64,000 nt of DNA from Novosphingopyxis baekryungensis DSM 16222 (GTDB taxonomy: Bacteria > Pseudomonadota > Alphaproteobacteria > Sphingomonadales > Sphingomonadaceae): the NCBI RefSeq assembly GCF_000420305.1, contig NZ_ATUR01000002.1, forward strand, positions 434,001-498,000. The letters are read 5' to 3'. The position numbers and the translations under genes are program-made. A model generated the notes under the pieces. It was not told the origin of the DNA. It saw only the letters and a list, made by a program, of their open reading frames with translations, and did not search any database. This document shows positions 9,134-17,222 of the stretch, piece after piece; positions within the stretch are counted from its first letter, which is position 1; each line of letters begins with the position of its first letter.

Positions 9134-10861
9134 ATGACGATCTACCAGACCTATGCCAGCCATGTGAACGCCGCGCTCGATACGCTGGTGGCGGACGGCG
9201 TGCTGCCGCCCGATCTCCCGCGCGACAAGGTGGCGGTCGAACCGCCGCGCGATACGACGCATGGCGATCTGGCCTGCAACGCGGCCATGGTGCTGGCCAA
9301 GCCTGCTGGTGTGAAGCCCCGCGATCTGGCGGAGAAGATTGCCGAGCGGCTGCGCGCCGTCGACAGCATCGACACCGTCGACATCGCCGGCCCGGGCTTC
9401 CTCAATCTGCGGCTGGATGACGGCGTGTGGCGGGAGGAACTGCGCGAGATTGCCGCGCAGGGCGCCGATTACGGCCGCTCGGACAGCGGAAAGGGCGTGT
9501 CGGTCAATATTGAATATGTCTCCGCCAACCCCACAGGGCCGATGCATATGGGCCATTGCCGCGGCGCGGTGGTGGGCGATGCGCTGGCCAATGTGCTGCA
9601 ATTCGCCGGGCATGAGGTGACCCGCGAATATTATATCAACGATGCGGGCGGGCAGGTCGATACCCTCGCCCGGTCGGTGCATCTGCGCTACCGCGAAGCG
9701 CTTGGCGAAGATGTCGGGACGATCCCCGAGGGGCTGTATCCCGGCGATTATCTGCTGGCCACCGGCGCGCGGCTGGCTGAGGAATTAGGCGATCGCTATG
9801 TCAGGGCGCCGGAAAGCGAATGGCTGGTGCTGTTCCGTGAGGAGGCCGTGGCCGACATGATGGCCATGATCCGCGCCGACCTCGCTTTGCTTGGCATCCA
9901 TCACGACGTTTTCTCGTCTGAAGCCGCGCTGCACAAGGGCGGGAAGGCCGAAGCCGCCGAGGCCGATCTGCGCGCGCGCGATCTGGTCTATGACGGCGTG
10001 CTCGAACAGCCCAAGGGCAAGACCATCGAGGACTGGGAGCCGGTTGAGCTGCCGCTGTTCCGCTCGACCCAGTTCGGGGACGACCAGGACCGTCCGATCA
10101 AGAAATCAAATGGCAGCTGGACCTATTTCGGAGCAGACCTGGCCTATCATTACCAGAAAGCCCAGGGGTCCGACGCACTGATCGATATCTGGGGCGCGGA
10201 CCATGCCGGCACGGTCAAGCGCATCAAGGCCGCGGTCGCGGCACTTACCGAGGGCAAGACCGCGTTCGACGTGAAGCTGGTGCAGATGGTCAAGCTGCTG
10301 CGCGGCGGCGAGCCGGTGAAGATGTCCAAACGCTCGGGCAGCTTCGTGACGCTGGCCGAGGTGGTGGAAGAGGTCGGCAAGGATGTCGTGCGTTTCACCA
10401 TGCTCACCCGCAAGGCCGATGCGCAGATGGAGTTCGACTTCGTCCAGGTGGTCGAGGCGTCCAAGGACAATCCGGTCTTCTACGTGCAATATGCCCATGC
10501 CCGCATCCAGTCGACGCTCCGCAAGGCGCTGGCCGAGATGGAGGTGTCGCCGTCCGATGCGCGGCTCGATCTGCTGGGCGCGGAAGAGAATGAGCTGATC
10601 CGCATGGCCGCGCAGTTCCCGCGCATTGTGGAATCGGCGGCGTCCGCGCGTGAGCCGCATCGTATCGCCTTCTATCTTGGCGATCTGGCGGCGGCCTTCC
10701 ATGCCTTCTGGAATCTTGGCAATGACCGGCCGGACAAGCGCATCATTATGACACAGGATGCCGAGACGACGGCGGCGAGGCTTTATCTTGCCGCACAAAT
10801 CGGGCAAATTATTCGCAATGGACTGGCATTGATGGGTGTGGACGCCGCCGACAGCATGTGA
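9134..10861 (+). CDS. argS: Arginyl-tRNA synthetase
   Basis: Class I aminoacyl-tRNA synthetase charging tRNA-Arg; 575 residues, normal size. An N-terminal Add-1 domain comes first (about residues 1-95). The ATP-binding HIGH-type motif appears as SANPTGPMHMGH (about 133-144), and KMSKRSG lies near residue 396. The DALR-type anticodon-binding domain is at the C-terminus (QYAHARIQSTLRKA onward). It is followed by the SPOR gene and nagZ, a recurrent alphaproteobacterial order. Confidence 0.97.
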   Translation: MTIYQTYASHVNAALDTLVADGVLPPDLPRDKVAVEPPRDTTHGDLACNAAMVLAKPAGVKPRDLAEKIAERLRAVDSIDTVDIAGPGFLNLRLDDGVWREELREIAAQGADYGRSDSGKGVSVNIEYVSANPTGPMHMGHCRGAVVGDALANVLQFAGHEVTREYYINDAGGQVDTLARSVHLRYREALGEDVGTIPEGLYPGDYLLATGARLAEELGDRYVRAPESEWLVLFREEAVADMMAMIRADLALLGIHHDVFSSEAALHKGGKAEAAEADLRARDLVYDGVLEQPKGKTIEDWEPVELPLFRSTQFGDDQDRPIKKSNGSWTYFGADLAYHYQKAQGSDALIDIWGADHAGTVKRIKAAVAALTEGKTAFDVKLVQMVKLLRGGEPVKMSKRSGSFVTLAEVVEEVGKDVVRFTMLTRKADAQMEFDFVQVVEASKDNPVFYVQYAHARIQSTLRKALAEMEVSPSDARLDLLGAEENELIRMAAQFPRIVESAASAREPHRIAFYLGDLAAAFHAFWNLGNDRPDKRIIMTQDAETTAARLYLAAQIGQIIRNGLALMGVDAADSM

Positions 10862-10910
10862 CGGGCCGCCACGCCCACAGAACGGGGCCCATATAAGGGG
10901 GATAGATGCG

Positions 10911-11579
10911 ATGAGCGACGAAGCACGGCAGGATCTGGACCTGGGCGAAGACGATAGCCTTCCATGGCTGGAAACCGCCGACGATTATGAACAGTCCGAC
11001 GGTCCGGCCGCCGGAAAAGTGATCGGCCTGGTCGTGGCTGCACTGGTGCTGCTGGCGCTAGTGGTGGGCGGCATCTACCTGTTCCAGAACCGCCAGGGTG
11101 AAGCGGGCGGCAATGGCGAGCTGATCGCCGCGCAAGAAGGCGATTACAAGGTCGCTCCCGAAGACCCGCAGGGCAAGCAGTTCGAAGGCGAAGGCGATGC
11201 TGCTTTCGCCGCGAGCGAAGGCAAGTCGCGTGAAAGCAACGCGGTGCCCGGCAAGGCTAAGAGCGAGGCGGCGGCGTCCAGCGACAAGGCCAAGGCGGCG
11301 TCGTCCGCGCAGGTCGGCGGCGCTGACAAGGCTGCGGCCACCAGCGGGGTATCGGTGCAGCTTGCTGCGTTGGGCAGCGAAGCGGCGGCCGAGCAGCAGT
11401 GGAGCAGGCTTGCGGCGCAGTTCGAATATCTGAAAGACATGCGGCATCGTATCGTCGCGGCGCAGGTCGAGGGGCGCAGCGTCTATCGTCTGAGTGCGAT
11501 CTCCTCCAACCGGGCCGCGGCCGACGCCTTGTGCAGTCGGATTAAGAGTGATGGGGGGAACTGCCTCATCACCGGCTGA
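10911..11579 (+). CDS. SPOR domain membrane protein
   Basis: The 222-residue protein has a short acidic cytoplasmic N-terminus, one transmembrane helix (VIGLVVAALVLLALVVGGIYLF, about residues 39-60 in two halves), an Ala/Lys/Glu-rich periplasmic linker and a C-terminal SPOR fold (about 145-222). The SPOR motif elements are VQLAALGSEAAAEQQW and YRLSAISSNRAAADALCSRIK. SPOR domains bind denuded septal peptidoglycan. ATG 10911 is chosen because the longer frame would overlap argS and precede the acidic N-terminus. Confidence 0.88.
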   Translation: MSDEARQDLDLGEDDSLPWLETADDYEQSDGPAAGKVIGLVVAALVLLALVVGGIYLFQNRQGEAGGNGELIAAQEGDYKVAPEDPQGKQFEGEGDAAFAASEGKSRESNAVPGKAKSEAAASSDKAKAASSAQVGGADKAAATSGVSVQLAALGSEAAAEQQWSRLAAQFEYLKDMRHRIVAAQVEGRSVYRLSAISSNRAAADALCSRIKSDGGNCLITG

Positions 11580-11872
11580 CGTTCGATCGCGGGGATCTGG
11601 CTTGCCCAGCCTTATGGCCAAATGCCATCAGCGGTTCGACCATTATTCCCGTTTTACCGCGACCCGTTTCAGCCGCTTGTAACTGCCGGTTTCGTACTTC
11701 CAAAAATGTTGCCGGATGGGTTCGCTTCCATAATGTTCGAACGTATACAGTTCGGATCGCGGGCGCAGCCATGCTTTTTGCGACCAATCTTCTTGATCCG
11801 GACTGAAAATGACGGAACGGTTATCGGCGCCGGGCAGTTGGCCCTGTTTGCAAAAATTCCAAGGAGCTTGCG
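11580..11872. other. Lower-GC gap between SPOR gene and OMP gene
   Basis: This 293-base gap is visibly more AT-rich than its flanks. The minus strand can encode 82 residues over 11643-11891, ending with a protein-like basic stretch (ELYTFEHYGSEPIRQ ... RLKRVAVKRE). The other strand also has an open frame, so coding is unproven; it may be a decayed fragment. AAGGAG at 11861-11866 is the ribosome binding site of the next gene. Confidence 0.4.
11814..11839 (+). promoter_or_regulatory. Weak EcfG-like promoter candidate
   Basis: GGAAC at 11814-11818 and AGTT at 11836-11839 are separated by 17 bases. The alphaproteobacterial general-stress sigma consensus is GGAAC-N16/17-CGTT, so the -10 part has one mismatch. 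It would start transcription close to 11847, just upstream of the OMP gene. Weak evidence. Confidence 0.25.
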
Positions 11873-12781
11873 ATGGAAGGCATGGCATCATGTCTGGCCG
11901 CGATAATGTTTATCGCCACACCCGTATCCGCCGCCGCGCAGGAACTCGAGGCCCCGGCGGGTGACGCCCGTCCGCCCGAGGTGACGCTGATCGAACAGCC
12001 CGCCCCCGCAACCGACCGTGTCGTCGTGAGCGCGGGGATCACCGGGGTTGGCCAATATATATCGCGCGGCGTGGTGTTTTCGACCGCGCCGAGCGTGCAG
12101 CCCTATGTTTCGCTGAGGATCAAATTGCCCGAACTGACCGGCGGTGTTGTGACCGACGCCAGCGTCTTCGTGGGCACGTGGAACAGCATTCAGAACGGCG
12201 CGCCGGGGCTGAACCAGCGCAATGACGGGCCGATTCCGGGATGGTACGAATCCGACGTTTATGCCGGTGCGGCGGTGGAGCTGGACAATCGGTGGACCGT
12301 TTCGGCCGCCTATTACCGCTATATTTCCCCCGCCAATTCCTTCGCCGGCTATAATGACTTCGAGATAATCGTCGGTTTCGACGACAGCGACCTGTGGGAC
12401 GATGTCCTTCCGCTCGCCAATTTTACGCTGTCTCCGGCGCTGCGCGTGGTGCAGGAAGCCGGGCAGCCGCTGCGCGACGACGCGCTCTATATCCAGCCGT
12501 CGATAACGCCCAGTTTCAATATCGGGCGGGACCAGTCCGTGCTTGTCGCCATCCCGATCTCTGCGGGATTTTCCGACAGCTTCTACCGCGGCGTGCGCGG
12601 CGGAACGAAGGATTTCGGGTTCCTGCGGACAGGCCTCAGCTTGTCGACCAAGCCGATCGAGGGAGCGGACTGGTTATCGATCAATGGCGGGTTCGACCTG
12701 TGGCTGTTGAACGACCGGGTGGCGAACGGGTTGGACAGCACGGAGGTCGTTGGCAGACTTGGGTTGAGCGTAAGCCTGTAG
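11873..12781 (+). CDS. Outer-membrane beta-barrel-like protein
   Basis: The 302-residue exported protein has a signal peptide that ends near PVSAAAQE. The mature part is rich in alternating, aromatic-flanked strands (VVVSAGITGVGQYISRGVVF, WTVSAAYYRYISP, SINGGFDLWLL) and ends in a hydrophobic C-terminus (RLGLSVSL), as barrel proteins do. The ISRGV segment resembles the Gcw_chp-type family (TIGR02001), but I hold that loosely. The start is backed by AAGGAG six bases upstream. It separates the SPOR gene from nagZ, which are usually adjacent. Confidence 0.68.
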   Translation: MEGMASCLAAIMFIATPVSAAAQELEAPAGDARPPEVTLIEQPAPATDRVVVSAGITGVGQYISRGVVFSTAPSVQPYVSLRIKLPELTGGVVTDASVFVGTWNSIQNGAPGLNQRNDGPIPGWYESDVYAGAAVELDNRWTVSAAYYRYISPANSFAGYNDFEIIVGFDDSDLWDDVLPLANFTLSPALRVVQEAGQPLRDDALYIQPSITPSFNIGRDQSVLVAIPISAGFSDSFYRGVRGGTKDFGFLRTGLSLSTKPIEGADWLSINGGFDLWLLNDRVANGLDSTEVVGRLGLSVSL

Positions 12782-12817
12782 AGATGCCGCATGCGCAGGG
12801 GGCGGCACAGTCTGGTG

Positions 12818-12843
12818 GCTGCGCGCGATTGGCGCAGCTTTTT
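12818..12843 (+). terminator. Rho-independent terminator after OMP gene
   Basis: A perfect 7-base stem (GCTGCGC at 12818-12824 with GCGCAGC at 12832-12838) and a 7-base loop are followed directly by five T residues at 12839-12843. It should end the transcript of the OMP gene and so isolate it from nagZ. Confidence 0.8.
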
Positions 12844-12941
12844 CCCCAATAGTCCACAGGGTTTTCCACCACCGGCTTGTCCGCGACTCGACAGCGGTCT
12901 AAGCTTTTGGCTTCTTTGAAGCGCGTTTGGACCGACCCACG

Positions 12942-13949
12942 ATGATTGCTGCCATTTTCGGACTGTCCGGGCTGGACATCTCGGCTGAAGAGCGCGATTT
13001 CTTTCGCGAGGCGGAGCCTGCCGGCTATATTCTGTTTGGGCGCAACCTCGCCGACAAGGCGCAGGTCCGGACGTTGACTGACAGCCTCCGCGCGCTGCAT
13101 GGTCGTGATGATCTGCCGATCATGATCGATCAGGAGGGCGGGCGCGTGCAGCGGATGAAGCCGCCGGTGTGGCCGGCCTTTCCCGCCGGCCAGCGCTTTG
13201 CCGATCTTTACGCCATCTCGCCGATCTCCGCGATGCAGGCCGCGCGGCTCAACGCTGCGGCGCTGGGCGTTTCACTGGCCGAGGCCGGTATTTCCATCGA
13301 CTGTCTGCCGCTGCTCGATGTGCGCCAGCCCGGCGCCCATGACGTGATCGGGGATCGCGCGCTGGGCGCGGAGCCGATGCAGGTGGCCGCGCTGGGCCGT
13401 GCGGTGCTGGACGGTCTGGGAGACGCCGGGGTCGGCGGTATCGTGAAGCATATTCCAGGTCATGGCCGCGCGTCGGTGGACAGTCACAAATCGCTGCCCG
13501 TGGTAGATGCTGGCTTGGAGGAGCTGGAGCAGGATATCGCGCCTTTCCGAGCACTGGCCCACGCCCCGATGGCCATGACGGCACACATCGTCTTCACCGC
13601 CTGGGATGCCGAGCGACCGGCCACATTGTCGCCCATTGTGATCGAGGACGTCATTCGTGGTCAGATCGGGTTCGATGGTCTGCTGTTCAGCGACGATCTG
13701 GACATGGAAGCATTGGACGGCAGCGTGCCGGATCGGGCCGAGGCGGCGATCAAGGCGGGGTGCGATATCGCGCTCAACTGCTGGGCGAAGATGGACGATA
13801 TGCAAGGCATTGCGCAGCGGCTCGGGCCGATCGGCCCGGACGCACGCCGCCGCCTAGAAGGTGCCTCTGCCACGCTTACCATGGCAGCCGGCTGCGCCCC
13901 TCTGGAAGAGCTGATCGCCCGGCGGGATGCGCTTCTGGCCCTGGCGTGA
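12942..13949 (+). CDS. nagZ: Beta-N-acetylhexosaminidase NagZ (GH3)
   Basis: Cytosolic enzyme of cell-wall recycling; it removes GlcNAc from anhydro-muropeptides. The product is about 335 residues, typical for NagZ. The GH3 signature KHIPGHGRASVDSHKSLP holds the catalytic His of the flexible loop, and SDDLDMEAL holds the catalytic Asp nucleophile. MIDQEGGRVQRM binds sugar. ATG 12942 is preferred; an in-frame TTG at 12927 would add five residues. Neither has a strong ribosome binding site. It overlaps scpA by four bases. Confidence 0.94.
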   Translation: MIAAIFGLSGLDISAEERDFFREAEPAGYILFGRNLADKAQVRTLTDSLRALHGRDDLPIMIDQEGGRVQRMKPPVWPAFPAGQRFADLYAISPISAMQAARLNAAALGVSLAEAGISIDCLPLLDVRQPGAHDVIGDRALGAEPMQVAALGRAVLDGLGDAGVGGIVKHIPGHGRASVDSHKSLPVVDAGLEELEQDIAPFRALAHAPMAMTAHIVFTAWDAERPATLSPIVIEDVIRGQIGFDGLLFSDDLDMEALDGSVPDRAEAAIKAGCDIALNCWAKMDDMQGIAQRLGPIGPDARRRLEGASATLTMAAGCAPLEELIARRDALLALA

Positions 13950-14719
13950 CGGGGGCTGGTGCCCACGGCTTTGATGGCCCGCCACCGCGGGAGCGTGAAC
14001 CCGAGCAGCTGACCCTGGACCTCGATGGCTGGGAAGGGCCGCTTGATCTTCTATTGTCGCTGGCAAGGGGGCAGAAGGTCGATCTGCGGCAGATTTCGAT
14101 TCTCGATCTGGCGAAGCAATATCTGGATTATGTCGACAGCGCGCGTTCGCTCAAGCTGGAACTGGCGGCGGATTATCTGGTGATGGCCGCCTGGCTCGCC
14201 TTCCTGAAATCGGCGCTGCTGCTGCCCAAGGAAGAACAGGCCGATCCGTCGCCGGAGGAACTGGCGCTGCGGCTGCAATTGCGGCTGGAGCGGTTGAACG
14301 CGATGCGCGATGCTGGTGCACGGTTGATGGCGCGTGACCGGGATGGGCGCGATGTCTTTGCGCGCGGCGATCCCGAAGGGCTGCGCGTGGTGGCCGACCG
14401 GCAGTGGGATTGTGATTATTTCACGCTGATCAATGCCTATGGGCAACTGCGCGCGCGCACCACGCCCCGTCTGCATGTGGTCAAGCGGCGCGCGGTCGTT
14501 ACGCTGGAGGAGGCGATCGACCGGCTGTCGCGCATGATCGCGCAGGCGGTGGACTGGACGCGGATCGAGCATTTTCTGGCGAAGTCCGAGCTGCCTGAGC
14601 TGCGCAAATCGTCGCTGGCATCCGGTTTCGTCGCCGCGTTGGAATTGGCACGGCAGGGGCATGTGCTGTTGGAGCAGGAAGATATCTATGCACCGCTGAT
14701 GCTGAAAGCCCGGCGATGA
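13946..14719 (+). CDS. scpA: Segregation and condensation protein A
   Basis: Kleisin subunit of the SMC-ScpAB condensin; about 257 residues. The conserved N-terminal ScpA motif GWEGPLDLLLSLARGQKVDL lies near residues 31-50, followed by ISILDLAKQYLDYV. The C-terminal winged-helix end (LARQGHVLLEQEDIYAPLML) is intact. The chosen GTG start at 13946 overlaps the nagZ stop as GTGA; the longer open frame upstream is antisense-free shadow of nagZ. scpB follows with an ATGA overlap. Confidence 0.93.
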   Translation: MTGAGAHGFDGPPPREREPEQLTLDLDGWEGPLDLLLSLARGQKVDLRQISILDLAKQYLDYVDSARSLKLELAADYLVMAAWLAFLKSALLLPKEEQADPSPEELALRLQLRLERLNAMRDAGARLMARDRDGRDVFARGDPEGLRVVADRQWDCDYFTLINAYGQLRARTTPRLHVVKRRAVVTLEEAIDRLSRMIAQAVDWTRIEHFLAKSELPELRKSSLASGFVAALELARQGHVLLEQEDIYAPLMLKARR

Positions 14720-15393
14720 GCGACGCCGTGCCCCATGCTGCCGATGGTAACCCGGTGGACGACAGTGTCCGTGCCGTCGAAGCAACACTCTTCGCAGCAG
14801 AAGAGGCGATGACGGCGGATCAGATTCGTGCGCATGTGGGGGAGGCGGTGGATGTCGCCGGCGCCTTGGCTGCGCTGGAGACGCATTATGCCGGACGCGG
14901 GATCGAGCTGGTTCGGCGCGGGCGGCACTGGCGATTTCAGACCGCGCCGGACCTGGGGCGCCTATTGCGGCGGGAGCGCACCCAGCTGCGGCGGCTCAGC
15001 CGCGCCGGCGTGGAGACGCTGGCGATCATCGCCTATCATGAGCCGGTCAGCCGCGCAGAGATCGAGGCCATTCGCGGGGTTCAGATCAGCAAGGGCACGC
15101 TGGATGTGCTGATGGAGGCCGGCTGGGTGCGCCCCGCCGGGCGGCGCGAGGTGCCCGGACGTCCGCTGATTTACGCCACCACGCCCGATTTCCTGGTGCA
15201 TTTCGGCCTGCAGAGCCGCCGCGACCTGCCGGGGATCGCGGAGCTGAAAGCCGCCGGTCTGCTCGACCCGGTCGACGACGCCTTCGATGCGCTGGATCCC
15301 GACGAGGACGAGGATGCGGACGATGTGCCCGATGCGCACAATTCGGGCGCGGGCAGCCATGATCTGCTGGAAAGCGACAACGAGAGCGGCTAG
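14716..15393 (+). CDS. scpB: Segregation and condensation protein B
   Basis: Winged-helix partner of ScpA in the condensin complex. The 225-residue protein has tandem winged-helix domains. The ScpB hallmark ([29 protein letters not shown]) runs across about residues 95-123 and is followed by [25 protein letters not shown]. The C-terminus is a highly acidic tail ([15 protein letters not shown]). It is coupled to scpA by a 4-base overlap. Confidence 0.95.
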   Translation: MSDAVPHAADGNPVDDSVRAVEATLFAAEEAMTADQIRAHVGEAVDVAGALAALETHYAGRGIELVRRGRHWRFQTAPDLGRLLRRERTQLRRLSRAGVETLAIIAYHEPVSRAEIEAIRGVQISKGTLDVLMEAGWVRPAGRREVPGRPLIYATTPDFLVHFGLQSRRDLPGIAELKAAGLLDPVDDAFDALDPDEDEDADDVPDAHNSGAGSHDLLESDNESG

Positions 15394-15427
15394 ATGGGTG
15401 GGATACACCCAACCGGAGTACCCCTTC

Positions 15428-15685
15428 ATGCAACCGAGTATCTGGCAGCTTCTCATTGTCGCCGCACTGGTGCTGATCCTGTTCGGCCGTGGCCGCATTT
15501 CCGAAATGATGGGTGATGTCGGCAAGGGCATCAAGAGCTTCAAAAAGGGCATTACCGACGAAGATCATGATCGTGCGCGGGACAAGGAAACACCCGCCGA
15601 ACCGCCTCGCCGGATCGAAGGAACGCCCCCGCCGGTCGATGCGACGCGCGAGAGCGAACGCGACCGGGATCATCTCGCCAACTGA
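15428..15685 (+). CDS. tatA: Twin-arginine translocase subunit TatA
   Basis: Pore-forming Tat component; 85 residues. It has a short N-terminal helix ([14 protein letters not shown]), the FGRG hinge, then an amphipathic helix ([19 protein letters not shown]) and a charged disordered tail. The ATG at 15428 is preferred over upstream in-frame starts, which lie inside scpB and give nonsense-like sequence. It is followed by tatB and tatC. Confidence 0.95.
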   Translation: MQPSIWQLLIVAALVLILFGRGRISEMMGDVGKGIKSFKKGITDEDHDRARDKETPAEPPRRIEGTPPPVDATRESERDRDHLAN

Positions 15686-15708
15686 TCGGCCGGACCGGCA
15701 GGCATTCC

Positions 15709-16122
15709 ATGTTCGACCTCGGCATATCCGAGATGGCGGTGATCGCCGTGATTGCGGTGGTGGCCATTGGCCCCAAGCAGTTGCCGGAAGCGATGATGAC
15801 CGCCGGGCGCTGGGTCGCGCGCATTCGCGGCGTGATGCGGCAGGTGCGTGAAGGCTTTGACGATATGGTGCGCGAAGCCGAACTGAAAGACATGGAAAAG
15901 AAATGGGCCGATGAGAATGCCCGGATCATGCGCGAACATCCGGAAGGCGCGCTGACCAGCGACGATCTTGCCGCGGCCGAAGCGCAGATGCGGCCACTGC
16001 CGCCGCCGCCGGCTGCCGCTGCCGATCCAGCGGACCGGGACCCCCCACCAGCCGATCATGCGGCCGCCGCTCCGGCCGATCATGGCCTGGCGGACGACAC
16101 CAAAGATGCCCCCACGCCGTGA
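15709..16122 (+). CDS. tatB: Sec-independent translocase protein TatB
   Basis: Tat receptor component that binds twin-arginine signal peptides with TatC. The 137-residue protein begins MFDLGISEMAVIAVIAVVAIGPKQLP, the classic TatB helix and GPKQLP hinge. A long amphipathic helix follows (to about residue 75), then a Pro/Ala/Asp-rich tail. The stop overlaps the GTG start of tatC. Confidence 0.96.
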   Translation: MFDLGISEMAVIAVIAVVAIGPKQLPEAMMTAGRWVARIRGVMRQVREGFDDMVREAELKDMEKKWADENARIMREHPEGALTSDDLAAAEAQMRPLPPPPAAAADPADRDPPPADHAAAAPADHGLADDTKDAPTP

Positions 16123-16886
16123 CGAATGATATCGACGACAGCAAGGCGCCCCTGCTCGATCACCTCATCGAGCTGCGCGGACGGCTGATCAAATGCCTGC
16201 TGGCGCTGGTTGTGGCCTTTTGCATCGGCGCCTATTTTGCCGATGATATTTTCGGGATGCTGGTGCGGCCGCTCACCGATGCGTTTCCGCCGGGGCAGGG
16301 GCGGCTGATCTATACCAAGCTGTACGAAGCCTTTTTCGTCGAGATCAAGGTGGCGGTCTTCACCGCGTTTCTGCTCGCCTTTCCCGTGATCGCGACGCAG
16401 CTGTGGCGTTTTGTCGCGCCCGGCCTGTATAACAATGAAAAGCAGGCGTTTCTGCCGTTCCTGTTCGCGTCCCCCATCTTGTTTGCGGCAGGCGCGTCGC
16501 TCGCTTATTTCCTGGTGATGCCGCTCGCTTTCACCTTTTTCCTTGGATATTCCGGGATGACGGGCGGGCTGGATGTGGAAGCCTTGCCGGCCGTCGGCGA
16601 GTATCTGGATCTCGTCATGCGCTTTGTGCTGGCCTTTGGCGTGGCATTTCAGCTGCCAATCCTGCTGCTTCTGCTGCACCGCGCCGGGATCGTGACGCGC
16701 GAACAGCTGGTCGGTTTCCGGCGCTATATGCTGGTCATCGCCTTTCTGGTGGCGGCCATATTAACGCCGCCGGACATCATTTCGCAGTTCATGCTCGGCG
16801 TGCCGCTGGTGCTGCTTTATGAAAGCTCGCTCATTCTCATGGCGTTGACGGACCGGAAAAAGGCAAAGCAAAAGGCGACCGAATAG
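16119..16886 (+). CDS. tatC: Sec-independent translocase protein TatC
   Basis: Six-helix core receptor of the Tat translocase; 255 residues. Conserved elements include LLDHLIELRGRLIKC at the N-terminus, the ATQLWRFVAPGLYNNEKQ loop and FGVAFQLPILLLLLHRAGIV. It starts with GTG at 16119, four bases inside tatB. A hairpin overlapping its stop serves the convergent ecn-like gene. Confidence 0.97.
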   Translation: MTNDIDDSKAPLLDHLIELRGRLIKCLLALVVAFCIGAYFADDIFGMLVRPLTDAFPPGQGRLIYTKLYEAFFVEIKVAVFTAFLLAFPVIATQLWRFVAPGLYNNEKQAFLPFLFASPILFAAGASLAYFLVMPLAFTFFLGYSGMTGGLDVEALPAVGEYLDLVMRFVLAFGVAFQLPILLLLLHRAGIVTREQLVGFRRYMLVIAFLVAAILTPPDIISQFMLGVPLVLLYESSLILMALTDRKKAKQKATE

Positions 16887-16897
16887 ATTCGATCGCC
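16867..16897 (-). terminator. Terminator for the entericidin-like gene
   Basis: On the minus strand, arms at 16897-16887 and 16884-16874 form an 11-pair stem with one G-T pair and a very small loop, followed by TTTT at 16873-16870 and more T further on. The element overlaps the tatC stop codon, so it lies between convergent genes. No T run follows on the plus strand. Confidence 0.7.
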
Positions 16898-16906
16898 TCC
16901 CTGAAT

Positions 16907-16924
16907 GCGCCGACAAATCGGCGC
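16907..16924. repeat. Perfect 7-base hairpin in ecn-like 3' region
   Basis: GCGCCGA at 16907-16913 pairs with TCGGCGC at 16918-16924 around a CAAA loop. It sits between the ecn-like stop and its terminator. No T run follows in either direction. It may stabilise the 3' end of the short transcript. Confidence 0.5.
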
Positions 16925-16948
16925 CTATATTTGGATGCTGCGCTGCGA

Positions 16949-17074
16949 TCAGTTGATCGCGTCTTCGCCCGCACGGCCAACGGATTCAATGTCTTCACCG
17001 GCACCCTTAACGGTGTTGCAGGCAGACATCAGGAAGGTGGCGGCGACAAGCCCGGCCAATACTACTTTGCGCAT
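16949..17074 (-). CDS. Entericidin-like small lipoprotein
   Basis: The 41-residue product reads MRKVVLAGLVAATFLMSAC then NTVKGAGEDIESVGRAGEDAIN. This fits the entericidin A/B family of tiny lipoproteins: a lipobox MSAC with Cys19, then the NTV.G.GEDI..G motif. In enterics the pair acts as a stress-linked bacteriolytic toxin/antidote, but the role in alphaproteobacteria is open. GGAGG six bases before ATG 17072-17074 fixes the start; longer in-frame starts read through hairpins. Upstream lie two C-rich-loop hairpins and an EcfG promoter, so stress control is likely. Confidence 0.88.
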   Translation of the reverse strand: MRKVVLAGLVAATFLMSACNTVKGAGEDIESVGRAGEDAIN

Positions 17075-17095
17075 GGTAATCCTCCAGAATGCAGA

Positions 17096-17191
17096 TAAAA
17101 ATGAGGCCCGGATGGCTGGGTTGGGAGGAGCACATCCGGGCCTTAACTCAGAACAGCGGCAAAGGGGGGGAGGGAGTTCCGCTGCTCTGCC
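17096..17191 (-). ncRNA. Candidate EcfG-dependent small RNA or leader with C-rich loops
   Basis: Two adjacent hairpins are encoded on the minus strand. Hairpin 1 uses 17189-17179 with 17159-17149 (11 positions, one mismatch) and has a 19-base loop containing CTCCCTCCCCCCC. Hairpin 2 uses 17143-17133 with 17114-17104 (11 perfect pairs) and has an 18-base loop containing CTCCTCCC, followed by ATTTTT. Loops of this kind can pair with GGAGG ribosome binding sites. The predicted start at about 17191 comes from the promoter at 17198-17222. It could be a free RNA of about 95 bases or the leader of the ecn-like mRNA. Confidence 0.6.
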
Positions 17192-17197
17192 ATGAAG

Positions 17198-17222
17198 AAC
17201 GGGCCTTTGAAAAAAGGGTTCC
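17198..17222 (-). promoter_or_regulatory. EcfG (general stress sigma) promoter
   Basis: On the minus strand GGAAC (17222-17218) and CGTT (17201-17198) are exactly 16 bases apart, a perfect match to the GGAAC-N16/17-CGTT consensus. Transcription would begin right at the first hairpin of the candidate RNA. Confidence 0.75.

Noticed and set aside
7748-9682. 644-codon minus-strand frame opposite the membrane protein and argS
   Set aside because: Shadow frame in high-GC coding DNA; argS is certain.
11643-11891. 82-codon minus-strand frame in the gap before the OMP gene
   Set aside because: The C-terminal half looks protein-like, but the frame overlaps the OMP start, an opposing frame is open too, and no ribosome binding site was found. 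It is noted in the gap entry, not called as a gene.
16874-16897. Terminator of tatC on the plus strand
   Set aside because: The stem is good but there is no T run on the plus strand; the T run is on the minus side, so it is assigned to the ecn-like gene.
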